A stretch of DNA of 60,000 nt from the NCBI RefSeq assembly GCF_963678635.1, contig NC_087065.1:23147254-23207253 (forward strand). The letters run 5' to 3'. The DNA is from Symsagittifera roscoffensis. Its lineage: Eukaryota; Xenacoelomorpha; Acoela; Convolutidae. The position numbers and the translations under genes are program-made. This document shows, in pieces, positions 12,179 to 21,448 of this stretch (position 1 is the stretch's first letter; every line of letters begins with the position of its first letter). The notes under the pieces are model-generated. The model searched no databases and had not been told where the DNA came from. It worked only from the letters and a program-made list of their open reading frames with translations.

Positions 12179-12951
12179 AGATTATGAACGAAGAGAGTAA
12201 GTGAAGACGTGAGCAAAGAAGAGAAGAAAAGGAGAAAAAACTCGATTGTCTTTGTGTGTGAAAACTTAAACCAATCAACCAAATTTTGATTATTGAACTT
12301 GTTAAACTTTTTGTTTTGATTTAGTTTGGTCAAACCAAACTTTGAAAGTTGTTACAATTGTTAAAATTGTTGAAAGAAAATTTTAGTTATACTATTTATG
12401 TATACATATAGAACGTAGGTGAGTATATTTACCTATTTAAACATGACTGAAGTTTTTAACCTGTGTAAGACACAATTTCACTGTGTGGCGACATGGTAAG
12501 TTTGGGTAAACTCGCTCGAGAAGGGTGAGTAACTCAATAACTTTCCTAGCCACAGAGTTTCTTAGTTTTAATATTGAAAGGACCGCATAAATAACTGATT
12601 ATACTTGGTGAGTGACGTTAAGTTAATTTTAACGGGTGCGTGGCCGTGCCACGTCCCAACTTTTTAATCACAAAGAGCGAAAAGAAGTTTTATGGCAAGA
12701 CGACGTAAGTAGTCAGAAAAGAAATTTTATCTAGGACACTCCTCATGGTGCAAATTTTGTGAAAATGTTGAAACGCAGTGAAATGTAGTACGATGCCATT
12801 TGTGAACACGTAGTGAGTTGAGGTGGAGCAAATAAATTTCATTTTCTTATGCGATTTGTAAGATTGATTGCAGAGAACTGGAACACTACTTGACGATAAC
12901 CCGGTGTTATGCGATCAATAGGGACATTGATGGGGACTTGTCCGGGGAGTA
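12179..12951 (+). other. Element A 3' untranslated region, copy 2
   Basis: Non-coding stretch after the ORF C stop, ending in CGGGGAGTA (12943-12951) directly before TGTGCC. This is the second copy of the same polypurine tract and untranslated region. Confidence 0.6.
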
Positions 12952-13396
12952 TGTGCCATTCTGCCAGATGGCACAGCGCAACCTTCCGGAGACACGAAGA
13001 AAAACGAATAAAGGCCTTATTAATGAAAAAGTATTGCGAGGGAGGGTAGGAATATTCTAGAATTCTTATTTTTAAAATTTCGATTGAATTGTGGATATTT
13101 CTCAGAAATACAAAAAAGACGGCCATTTTGACGAAAAACGACGAAAAAACAGAAGAACGACAAATATAGTGGAAAACGGTCGCACAAGAGACGAGAAATA
13201 CGAAGCCTCTTATCGTGGCAACAACACACGATAAGACCCTTATCAGCGGATATTAGTGGAGAAGGAAGCTTCAGTGGGGAAGGAATATTCCACGGAACCC
13301 TACCGTGCCACAAATTGGAAGAGATAAGAACGTTATCTCAGGAAGATTACGGGAGCGGAGGCTTGGTCCCCCAGAGACTGTTTTATGTGAAGGGAC

Positions 13397-13404
13397 TATA
13401 TAAA
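13397..13404 (+). promoter_or_regulatory. TATA box in LTR A, copy 2
   Basis: TATATAAA, the duplicate of the box at 3823-3830, with the same GATA-motif cluster upstream. Confidence 0.5.
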
Positions 13405-13824
13405 GCTAACTTTGTAGCTACTTGGATGTCGTGAAACTTTAAATTAACACCGGTATAATTTGATATTTTAGAATATGAGTAGCTAGAAAGAGGAAAGGGT
13501 CAATCCATCTCCAATGGATTTAATATAGAACTGTCACACAAAAACATATTAAAATAGGTTGTTCGAGCCGTGTTTTTAATGGCAATCACGTAGTCTGAGG
13601 ATCCGAGACTCAGCTATGTGGTTGTGTTCGCATGTAAACGAAAGCTGATCAAAAGTCGTTTGACTGATGGCCTAAAAATAGCAACTTTTTACTTAGCCCT
13701 AAACAGACCAGAAAATCATCTGGCAAGGTCGAGACGGTGAAAAACGAGTAGGATTAAGGTAACTGACGCCTGCCAACCGTTAATAGGTACTTTTTCTACG
13801 CTCCGTCGCTGTGTAGTATTTGGG

Positions 13825-13849
13825 CGAATGTTACACGGTGTAACATTCG
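13825..13849. other. 25-bp perfect palindrome in LTR A, copy 2
   Basis: Exact duplicate of the palindrome at 4251-4275: 12-base arms and a one-base centre. Confidence 0.8.
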
Positions 13850-13866
13850 TCTACTGTAGTCACACA

Positions 13867-14729
13867 TGAGGCTTAAGAAAAATAGGCCCTATAACGATTG
13901 GCTCAAGAGTCAGGGACACTATCTCTTGTGTTTTTCTACCTCAAGAACGGTCGGAGCCAATTCGGTTCGCTTGCGACATGAGACTGGAACCCGTTACAGC
14001 TTAAAGGCCACTACCAAAATACCCCCCCCCCCACTCTAGACATAAAAACGTCCCCATACTTAGGTCTCGAAATACCCAAAATACATGAACGCCGTTAAAA
14101 ACCGGGTCGGAACAATCCGCTTAGTTACTTTTTATTGGACAGTGGAACTTTGATCCATTTCAGATGGATCAACCTAAAACTCGCCTTATCTCAACATAAC
14201 TATCGTAAAATACACTCGAGAAATTTAAATTGAGAACTCACATGTCGATGCACTTGAGTATGAGGAGTAACTAAGAGATAAGCAGCTTGAGAATCAAATA
14301 ATACAACTAAATAAGTTTGATGCTAATTAGTTTTAACAACAGAAGTAAGTTCTGTCTCAAGAATCAAAGTTTCTGAATGAACCATTGGGACACTCGAGTT
14401 GTCCACTCTTCCATTGAATGTTCACTCCTTTCCGTTCGAATAGTCTTCCTTTCTCAAGTCTGTATTCTATTCTCCTATTTTCAGGATGAGACAGCTCTAC
14501 TCTCTGATTATTTCGTCTCGAGAAATTGCGAATAGCAATTTCCTGCCTTTTTCTTGAGTAGTTTCCCGCTATTGTTAATTCGGACGTTCTGATTTTTGAT
14601 TTTCGCGTTTTCAGTTGGTTCGAGAAAACTGAGCATGACAGGCTCCATTCGAAATTTTTAAAATTAAAACTTCACACCAAAATTACGTGTTTCTCAAGGT
14701 CAAACCTCCAGACATGACCGACTGGCACA
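13867..14729 (-). repeat. 3' LTR of element B
   Basis: 863 bp; on the minus strand TGTGCC...CCTCA. Preceded on the minus strand by the polypurine tract at 14730-14740. It matches the 5' LTR stub at 35396-35661 at about 99%, and the old LTR at 35672-36519, best at the R-U5 end. Hairpin GAAATTGC-GAATA-GCAATTTC is inside. The outer boundary is uncertain by about 8 bp because GTCACAYA also precedes the old copy. Confidence 0.88.
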
Positions 14730-14740
14730 TACTCCCCGGA
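14730..14740 (-). other. Polypurine tract, element B
   Basis: On the minus strand TCCGGGGAGTA sits directly before TGTGCC at the LTR start. It is the same core as in element A, supporting common ancestry of the two families. Confidence 0.65.
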
Positions 14741-15169
14741 CTCGAGATCGATGTCCCCATCGTGTGTTGTCATCTGCCAGTGAGTCCCAGAGAACCGAGT
14801 GTTGCTCAAGATACAGTGCCAATGGTCATTTACAGAAGTTTGCATCGGACTTAAGTTTATCTGCCTTCCAAAATTTACAACCATATAAAATTTTCACGCT
14901 ATCGCTAAACAGCAATCAAAATCTGCACACACCTGCACCCATGAATCCCCGCTTTTTAAGCTGGTAATTTTTAAAATTTCTTTTGTCCTATTCAGTCAGG
15001 AAATTGTCATGCATCATTTTGACTTATATAATAGATCTATCATATTAATAACAATATCCTATTCGTCTAAAATTTCTTTTTAGTGAACCCAGATTTCATC
15101 CAAGTTCACTCTCAAGCCCCCTCCCTCTCAAGACTCAAGACTCTAGAATTTTCCTTTCGAGCCGCCGGC
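14741..15169 (-). other. Element B 3' untranslated region
   Basis: About 430 bp between the stop codon of the last accessory gene and the polypurine tract. No coding signal; contains CTCAAG repeats near 15127-15140. Confidence 0.6.
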
Positions 15170-18100
15170 TCACCTCGTGTTTTTCGCCTTCGAGGTACCC
15201 GACACCGGTGTTCTTGGCACTGTAATTTGTTCCAACAGTGCCTCTTCGTCATCGGAGCTGATCACAATTTCCTCCCAGGCCTTCAGCTGTTCATAGGATC
15301 GCATCCACTCCCTCTGCTCTTGTAACCTCTTCGAATGATTTGGTAGGCTCTTCACCTTCAACTCCCGGTTCAAACAGAAGGAATTGTGAAGACTCATGCT
15401 TGTATTCTTCGCCAGGTCCTCCTCCAGTATTGATTCCCTCGCTCTAGAATTGTCTCTGGATATTCTGCCCACTCTTTTCCACCCCGTCGTGATCGCATTT
15501 CGATGGGTTAGCAGGGGTCTCTTGAAGGCATCTGGTCCTATCTCGGCTTGGAATTGTCGATATTCCTTTTGATGTTTCCTCACGTGGTCCTTTGTTACCA
15601 CATATAACCAGGATGTTAATGTCGCACGAAACCAAGGAAAGAATCTCAGGCGGCTCCATATATGTCTGATCTCCACTGGTATGGCGAATACCTTGCATGC
15701 GGTCTCGAATAACTCAAGTCTCCTGTTGTAATCTATCGCATGAATCGACTCAGCTGTTGGTGTTCTCGATTCTCTATACTTCGCTATGTTTTCTTCAATC
15801 CATCGCAGAGCCAGCATCGTGCTCACCACCAAGATGGTCACCTTTTGTCGATGCTCCGGTAGTCCCAACGATTTAATCTCTTCTATGTCCCAAATCAGAC
15901 AGAGATTGGCGCGTTCTGGGTACCACATTGTCTGCGCCAGACAGTGGCATGGACAATCCCCATGCGTGAGGTCGATGCTTCTAAGATTGCGTTCTCCCGA
16001 GGCTTCCAGGAGAGGCTCAAGCTCCATCATTTTCTCGTGTATCACGTCGACTTCTTCCGAGCTTGGAGTACCTATTGCGGGTTTCCCCACCATGTTTTGC
16101 CTTCCGTGATCACTTGTGTTTTCATTCTCCAAGCTTAGAAGTTCTTCACCCCAGATTTCACTCAAGTCGTCTCTTTGTTCCTTCGGTACTGCTCCTCGGA
16201 TCTTCCTCAACAGCTTGTGTGAATGATGTGACATCCGAGCTAGTCTCACGCACTTGGGCACTGAGAAGGCCTTGTCTATCAATACCCTCTGGCTTGACAC
16301 CTCCACCATCGCCGTGTGTAGTGGATAGTGGCTTCCACATAGGTTAGCCAACACTGACCCCACTAAGGATTTCGCATTCAGAGGCAATCCATAGGCTTCG
16401 CTCATGGGAAATCCCATCTCCGCCTCGAGTCCAATCTTCCAACTCTTGATGTGCTTCTGGTTCACTTGTAACACTCCGGGCCATGATTCCACGCTCAACG
16501 CGGTCACCAGGTGGTGTTCTGACTCTAGCCTCTCCAGTGACTGGAGACTACACATTCTTGAGAAAAATCCCAAGGCAGTCGCTAGGTTCACGGTGGTACT
16601 CGCGTAACATTCAGCCACTATCTGTATCTCGCTCTTCTCCCTTTCAGTGATATCCTCAAACCAGGTGATGAGGTACTCTTTCTGGAAAGACTGTATCCTG
16701 ACGCATGATCGTCCATCACAAGTATGTTCACCGTTGCCACATGTCGAATCAAGACAACTGCCTGGTTCCATCCTCTTCACCGACCCTGTTCCACTCGTCA
16801 CCTCACTCGACTCTTTCATCTGAGGCAGGATCAGTCTATGTACTATACTCAGGGTCGCCAAATCCTCATCCTCTGTCGGTGCCAATCTCACTCGCTCAGC
16901 GACCTCCTCAATCAGGCTCGCATGGGGATGTGGACACCAGGAGGGTCTGAGTAATTTCCATACCACTTCCAGATTCGTGGTCATCACGCCATTCCCGTTG
17001 CCCATTTTTAGTTCCACTCTTTTACTTGAGCGTGGCACACTTATCACTTCCGGCGTTCTCTCAAGAATCAGACCCAGGCTAGGTCTCTCTCTCTCCACAG
17101 TGTCTATTTCCATTATCTTCTCTGTCCAGAACTTCAGTAGCTCCGCCACCTCATAGTTTCTGTGGGCACCTCCGGCTTCCAAGTCCAAGAAGGGGTTGTA
17201 CGCCATTCCCATCACTCCAGAAACATACTGGTACTCTCCCTTTTTGTTGAGTTTCAAGTACTCCCCTGACGAAGCGAGGTTGCGGTGAACGTCGTGTTTC
17301 TCCTCGAACTTCTTGTTGTAGAACCTTCGTATCTCATCTAACTTCCTATGGCTCTCCAGAGATTGCCTAGAACCATCCTCCCTTTCTATTCCAGTACTCT
17401 GGTACAGATTCAAGATGACCGTGGAGACTCTCCTTTCCAGCGTCTTGCTTCCAACTGCTTTCTGATGACATGCTAGGATGGTGCTGTCAGTCATCATCGA
17501 CATCGTTGCATCTTTCCTTCTTGCCAGACTCAAGCCTGAGTTGTCCCTGGCTACGTGCTGCATCAGCATTCGATATATCTCTAGATTTTTGCCTCCCAGC
17601 TTCAACTTATCGTACGAGGTCAGTGTCTCCAGCTCTATCCCCAACAGGCTCCACGCGAACATCAGTTGTCCTGCAGTCCTGATAAAGGGATTCGCCATCA
17701 GCGGCGGTGCCGATGAGGGTGTCCTCATAGCTTCTTCAAAATGATCCTTCAATAAGTTTTGCCAGGATCTCTTCAGTTGGTTCGCCAATTCTATCTTGTT
17801 AACCTCAGCCTTCTGCTGTGTGGCCCAACTGTGTCGTTTGCGGGCTACTCCACTGTTCAATTTCTTCAAGCAGTCTTCCATTTCTTTCAATGTCCCAAGG
17901 GCTATCCACCACGGTCGGGAGGTATTTCTGGTTTTATTCTTCTCAAGAGGATCGCTGGTCACTTGTTTCCCAACAGCTTGATGTTCACTTGAGACCCATT
18001 CCTTGCCGACGTCTACCTCCCAGGTCTGCCCGCTCGTCGAACCTCGCTTCATTTTTATTCTCTGAGGTTTGAAATCTTCCTCCGTCACTGAGCTAGTGGG

Positions 18101-18391
18101 GTTTTCCATTTCTCTTTCTATGTCGAGCAGTTTCCTCGGTTCATAGCTACTCTTGTAGGCTGCCGTCTTCCATCGCGCCAGAACCATGGGGGCCGTCTCT
18201 CTCAAGTCTTTTTCTGAGACCGCGTCAGCTGAAGGACTGCCCAATCCCTCCACGTCTCTCTTCCTCTTGCGAGACCTCACGTCTTTATTCGGGGGCGTCG
18301 TCGTTATCATCACTGATTCAACTTCCTTTTCTCCAACCAACTCTTGCCTCCCCCCTGCTCGAGCCTTAAGGATATTAGTACTTTTAATCAT
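15170..18391 (-). CDS. Element B accessory protein C, about 1,073 residues, unknown function
   Basis: Intact open frame; the first ATG is at 18391, with the frame open further upstream only through non-ATG codons. The N-terminal 80 residues are rich in Lys/Arg (RSRKRKR), so nuclear or nucleic-acid binding is possible. The middle and C-terminal parts carry conserved Cys/His clusters: PSWCPHP, a CGNGEHTCDGRSC segment, SVPKCVRLARM, DCPCHCLAQT and LHNSFCLNRE. No signal peptide or membrane helix. It is clearly homologous to the element A gene at 8939-12178, so the protein was maintained by selection in both lineages. It is the last gene of the element, 30 bp after the preceding stop. I do not recognise the family; a zinc-binding fold is only inference. 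Confidence 0.85.
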   Translation of the reverse strand: MIKSTNILKARAGGRQELVGEKEVESVMITTTPPNKDVRSRKRKRDVEGLGSPSADAVSEKDLRETAPMVLARWKTAAYKSSYEPRKLLDIEREMENPTSSVTEEDFKPQRIKMKRGSTSGQTWEVDVGKEWVSSEHQAVGKQVTSDPLEKNKTRNTSRPWWIALGTLKEMEDCLKKLNSGVARKRHSWATQQKAEVNKIELANQLKRSWQNLLKDHFEEAMRTPSSAPPLMANPFIRTAGQLMFAWSLLGIELETLTSYDKLKLGGKNLEIYRMLMQHVARDNSGLSLARRKDATMSMMTDSTILACHQKAVGSKTLERRVSTVILNLYQSTGIEREDGSRQSLESHRKLDEIRRFYNKKFEEKHDVHRNLASSGEYLKLNKKGEYQYVSGVMGMAYNPFLDLEAGGAHRNYEVAELLKFWTEKIMEIDTVERERPSLGLILERTPEVISVPRSSKRVELKMGNGNGVMTTNLEVVWKLLRPSWCPHPHASLIEEVAERVRLAPTEDEDLATLSIVHRLILPQMKESSEVTSGTGSVKRMEPGSCLDSTCGNGEHTCDGRSCVRIQSFQKEYLITWFEDITEREKSEIQIVAECYASTTVNLATALGFFSRMCSLQSLERLESEHHLVTALSVESWPGVLQVNQKHIKSWKIGLEAEMGFPMSEAYGLPLNAKSLVGSVLANLCGSHYPLHTAMVEVSSQRVLIDKAFSVPKCVRLARMSHHSHKLLRKIRGAVPKEQRDDLSEIWGEELLSLENENTSDHGRQNMVGKPAIGTPSSEEVDVIHEKMMELEPLLEASGERNLRSIDLTHGDCPCHCLAQTMWYPERANLCLIWDIEEIKSLGLPEHRQKVTILVVSTMLALRWIEENIAKYRESRTPTAESIHAIDYNRRLELFETACKVFAIPVEIRHIWSRLRFFPWFRATLTSWLYVVTKDHVRKHQKEYRQFQAEIGPDAFKRPLLTHRNAITTGWKRVGRISRDNSRARESILEEDLAKNTSMSLHNSFCLNRELKVKSLPNHSKRLQEQREWMRSYEQLKAWEEIVISSDDEEALLEQITVPRTPVSGTSKAKNTR

Positions 18392-18421
18392 ATTACTAGT
18401 TCCCACCTTATCCCCCCTTGT

Positions 18422-21400
18422 TTATTTAATTATTTTATTGTCAGTTTTCTGTTTCGGAGTAGAGCTGTCTTTACATTTGTCTTCTCTGGTCTTTCTTGAC
18501 TTCCTCAACTCGACCATCTTGCTCAGTAGTTCTACTCTGGCTTTCTCCTCTAAACCCGTCCCCATCAGGACAGGCTCACCAAACTTCACCACCGTGTCCC
18601 ACAGTTCCTCTTTAAAATTGTCCAATGTGGTGTCTTCATCCACTTCTCGATTGAAATCGCTCAAGAATTCTTGCCAAGCATCTCTGTCCAGAGTGCCCAG
18701 GAAGGCGTCTCTGTTTCCCTCGAAGGTATTCTTCTCCCTTCTCTCCGCACTCAAGAAGATCATTCCCATGTTGGGATTCTCGCTCGTCAATGACATCTCT
18801 GGGTACTTGCGGGGGGATGAGGTCAGAGGTGGCGTGGGGGTATCTGCCCAGTTTTCTTCACTCAGATCCTTCAACAGTTCCTGCGCAGTGAACTCCTCCT
18901 CCGCTGGCTTCTGCTCAGGTGTGTTTCCCACCTCCATATCTTCTCCTGCCTCACTGAGAGTTTCATCCATGCTCTCGTCTCCCGACTCTGCTTCTCTTCT
19001 CTCAAGAATCCTCTTGAATCGGTCTTCTACGGTGCCACTCCTTTTCTCCCCAGGGGTGTCCACCGAAAGAGGTGATGGTGTCGTTGGATTCGTCCCCTTG
19101 TGCTCTGTCCGTGCCACATACAATGGACCTGCTGCATCCAGTTTTTTTCCTTCCTGATTCCTTTCCACCTGCTCTAGTCCGTAAGGTGCCCGGTATCTCC
19201 TGGTGGCAAACAGCATCTCGTCTGCTTTCAGTGCGATATGCCCTTCCTCCACTATCATCCTGCCGTCGTCCCATGCCGGCAACTGGTTCTCTAGACTTGC
19301 CCGCTCAAGTACTCTCAAGGCATTTCGCACTTCGAATTTCGGGGGCATCGACCCTCTCATTTTCTTGGCTTGAGTCGTCCATGAGTTTATCTTCACATCG
19401 CTGGTATGGAAATAAATCGCTGCAGTGTAGCCGATGAAGAGCGGATCCCAGCCGTCGGTAAACTCCTTCTGCCGTTCTTCGGTTGTGGTTCTCGCGTAAG
19501 GGGACGGGACAACCAGGGAACTGTTGATCCCCAGGGTCATTCTCCTCACTGTGGGGAACTCGGGAATGCTCGTTGGTAGGACTTCTTTCTCCAATATCGC
19601 CTCTAGCTCCTTTTTCACTAACTCGAAGCTTTTCGTCCATGTAGGGATTCTCAAGACTTCTTGCCCATTGGCTGTCAAGGGATTCAAGTTCCAGAACTTG
19701 GGGTAAGTTTCGATGGGGCCCTCGCGCTTGCCTCCCATCCGGCATTGCAGTTGTCCACGGAAACTGTACACGACCAACTCCGGATCCTTCACCTTCCCGA
19801 AGAGCACCGTGTTGCTCATTTGTGCCCTCAGCACCTCTTGCTGACACCAGTTTAGTGTCGTTCCATCTAGTACGCTTATGAGGCTCACGTGGGTCACGGA
19901 GTATCGATAAGCCGTCACCAGAGGATCCGGAAACGCGAACGTGACGGCCGGTCCATATATACAGGTCACGACCTCCCCTAGCCCCCGGATAATCCCCATG
20001 GGATCCGATCTCATGGCCAGGCATAGGTCCGTCAATAGGGGCATGCCTCCATTCACTCTTCTCCATTCCTCTCTTGTCTTCGGGCTCTTTTCTTCACCAG
20101 TCAGGTACCTGTTTTGCATCAGTAGATACTGCACTAACAGTGTCCTTAGCTCGGCCGCACACTTGTACGAGTAGGTCTCAATACTCGAGTGTGTTCTTCC
20201 CATCGACACGGGCTCCCCGTACCTCATTAATTGGTGGAATGACGCTAGTTCACCGTGGGTCAGAAGCACTAACGTCAAGTACCCGTCTATTCTGAGGGTA
20301 CCCACGCCACGACTGAACATGTATGCTGGGCCCATATTAAACAAGTATCTCGGGTAGACCAGATACAGAGCCAGCAACAGACTGATAGGCATATTCAATA
20401 CCTCCTGCATGAACGCTTTGAAGATAGTCTTCTTCGCGCTGTACACTTCGGTCAGGAACTCTTTTCCCCAACAAGGACTCAAGAACTCGAGAATCTCATG
20501 ATCCCTCCTCGTCCTTAGCTCACCCTTCGCGTGCTCCCTCCAGAACCCTCCAATTGTGACCTCATTGGCTGCTGTGACGAACCTGCCAACCGTCATCTCC
20601 CTCTCCTCAGCCTTTCCCAGTTGCTCCTCAAGAAAGTCCCAGACCTGCTTCACCAGAAGCGGCGCATCCTCTCTTGTTTTCCCCGTGGCGTTTTCCAACC
20701 TTGGTGTTAAGAAGGGCCACTTGCCTCCCTCTTGTGCCAACCGATGCACCATCGACTCTAGTTGCTTCTCCGATGCGGCCACGTTCTTCCTTTCGTTATT
20801 TGGCCCTCTAGATCGGCTGGTTGAGCTCGTGATGGTCAACTCCATGTCCCGAAACCACAGACTAGCCGTCAGGTGAGCTACCACTGGATGATCGTCCCTC
20901 ATGATCGGGGTGAGCTTAAGTTGCCTAGCGAAGTTAGATATCTGCAATAGGAGGACCTCGTCTAATACGATGAGGATGTCGCCTAACTCGTAAAAGCCTC
21001 TCAACGCATGGGAGACATCCGCCCATGCCGCCGCGAGTTCTGATTTGCGCAGTCTCAAGTTCGCCGGTTCCAATTCTCGGTTGGGAGCTGCCATCAGGAC
21101 ACGCCACCCATTCCCCTCTGCGATCAAGATCAAGATCGCGTACACAAATTGCAGAGCAAGCGGCATGCTCGAGTACCCGGGGGATGTTGTGAACGCCACT
21201 TTTGTTTTGGAGCCGAATCTTGAGGCAACATTCTCTTGTACTTCATTTATGGCCGCGAATAAAGTCTGGATGGCCTCCCAGATCCTCTTCGGCGTAGGCT
21301 CACCACCCTTGAGCTGCTCAAGAAATCCCGTCGCATGCAGATGATCGTTCATCCCTGCAAACAGCAGTAACTCAGGTTCGCAGGGCATTTCTGACTTCAT

Positions 21401-21448
21401 TGCCACCACCAGGGTCAACATCTGGTCAACATCTGGTTCAGCAGGCAT
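18422..21448 (-). CDS. Element B accessory protein B, 1,008 residues, possible SGNH-like N-terminus
   Basis: Intact ORF whose ATG overlaps the end of the upstream ORF by 11 bp in a different frame, an arrangement that suggests termination-reinitiation. Residues about 20-40 contain a hydrophobic strand followed by AGMNDH, resembling the G-x-N-D block III of SGNH hydrolases; about 160 residues on, DDH could be the block V region. A block I-like strand (VVIVAGSD) sits at the very end of the upstream ORF, so a second SGNH-like domain may span the ORF boundary. The middle (about 200-600) is well conserved with element A. The last 250 residues are acidic and low in complexity. Function unknown; the SGNH link is tentative. 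Confidence 0.83.
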   Translation of the reverse strand: MPAEPDVDQMLTLVVAMKSEMPCEPELLLFAGMNDHLHATGFLEQLKGGEPTPKRIWEAIQTLFAAINEVQENVASRFGSKTKVAFTTSPGYSSMPLALQFVYAILILIAEGNGWRVLMAAPNRELEPANLRLRKSELAAAWADVSHALRGFYELGDILIVLDEVLLLQISNFARQLKLTPIMRDDHPVVAHLTASLWFRDMELTITSSTSRSRGPNNERKNVAASEKQLESMVHRLAQEGGKWPFLTPRLENATGKTREDAPLLVKQVWDFLEEQLGKAEEREMTVGRFVTAANEVTIGGFWREHAKGELRTRRDHEILEFLSPCWGKEFLTEVYSAKKTIFKAFMQEVLNMPISLLLALYLVYPRYLFNMGPAYMFSRGVGTLRIDGYLTLVLLTHGELASFHQLMRYGEPVSMGRTHSSIETYSYKCAAELRTLLVQYLLMQNRYLTGEEKSPKTREEWRRVNGGMPLLTDLCLAMRSDPMGIIRGLGEVVTCIYGPAVTFAFPDPLVTAYRYSVTHVSLISVLDGTTLNWCQQEVLRAQMSNTVLFGKVKDPELVVYSFRGQLQCRMGGKREGPIETYPKFWNLNPLTANGQEVLRIPTWTKSFELVKKELEAILEKEVLPTSIPEFPTVRRMTLGINSSLVVPSPYARTTTEERQKEFTDGWDPLFIGYTAAIYFHTSDVKINSWTTQAKKMRGSMPPKFEVRNALRVLERASLENQLPAWDDGRMIVEEGHIALKADEMLFATRRYRAPYGLEQVERNQEGKKLDAAGPLYVARTEHKGTNPTTPSPLSVDTPGEKRSGTVEDRFKRILERREAESGDESMDETLSEAGEDMEVGNTPEQKPAEEEFTAQELLKDLSEENWADTPTPPLTSSPRKYPEMSLTSENPNMGMIFLSAERREKNTFEGNRDAFLGTLDRDAWQEFLSDFNREVDEDTTLDNFKEELWDTVVKFGEPVLMGTGLEEKARVELLSKMVELRKSRKTREDKCKDSSTPKQKTDNKIIK

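Larger units (their letters stand above)
5693..13866 (+). mobile_element. Element A: 5'-truncated Ty3/gypsy-like retrotransposon
   Basis: A plus-strand block with three accessory reading frames, 3' untranslated region, polypurine tract and LTR. Gene order and protein content match the last three accessory genes of element B, but the proteins are strongly diverged and every gene is broken. Its gag-pol and 5' LTR are not in the window. The left edge is the duplication breakpoint, so the 5' truncation may continue outside the window. It is a dead older relative of element B; assignment to Ty3/gypsy rests only on this relationship. Confidence 0.75.
12952..13866 (+). repeat. LTR of element A, copy 2
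   Basis: Begins TGTGCCAT and ends in CA immediately before the LTR of element B. TATA box at 13397-13404; perfect palindrome at 13825-13849. The first 24 bases form a hairpin (TGTGCCAT pairs with ATGGCACA around an 8-base loop). Confidence 0.6.
9574..15267. repeat. Right copy of the 9.6-kb tandem duplication
   Basis: Second copy of 1-5692, starting inside element A protein C and ending inside element B protein C. The repeat period is 9573-9575 bp. At 15267 the sequence continues uninterrupted into the rest of element B, so this copy shows the original arrangement of B. Confidence 0.93.

Noticed and set aside
18186-19157. 323-residue ORF on the plus strand
   Set aside because: Mirror of the intact minus-strand genes B and C of element B; spans their junction and has low-complexity Ser/Leu content.
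15170-21448. Envelope protein of a retrovirus-like element
   Set aside because: Neither giant protein has a signal peptide, membrane anchor, furin-like site or fusion peptide; they resemble soluble intracellular proteins.
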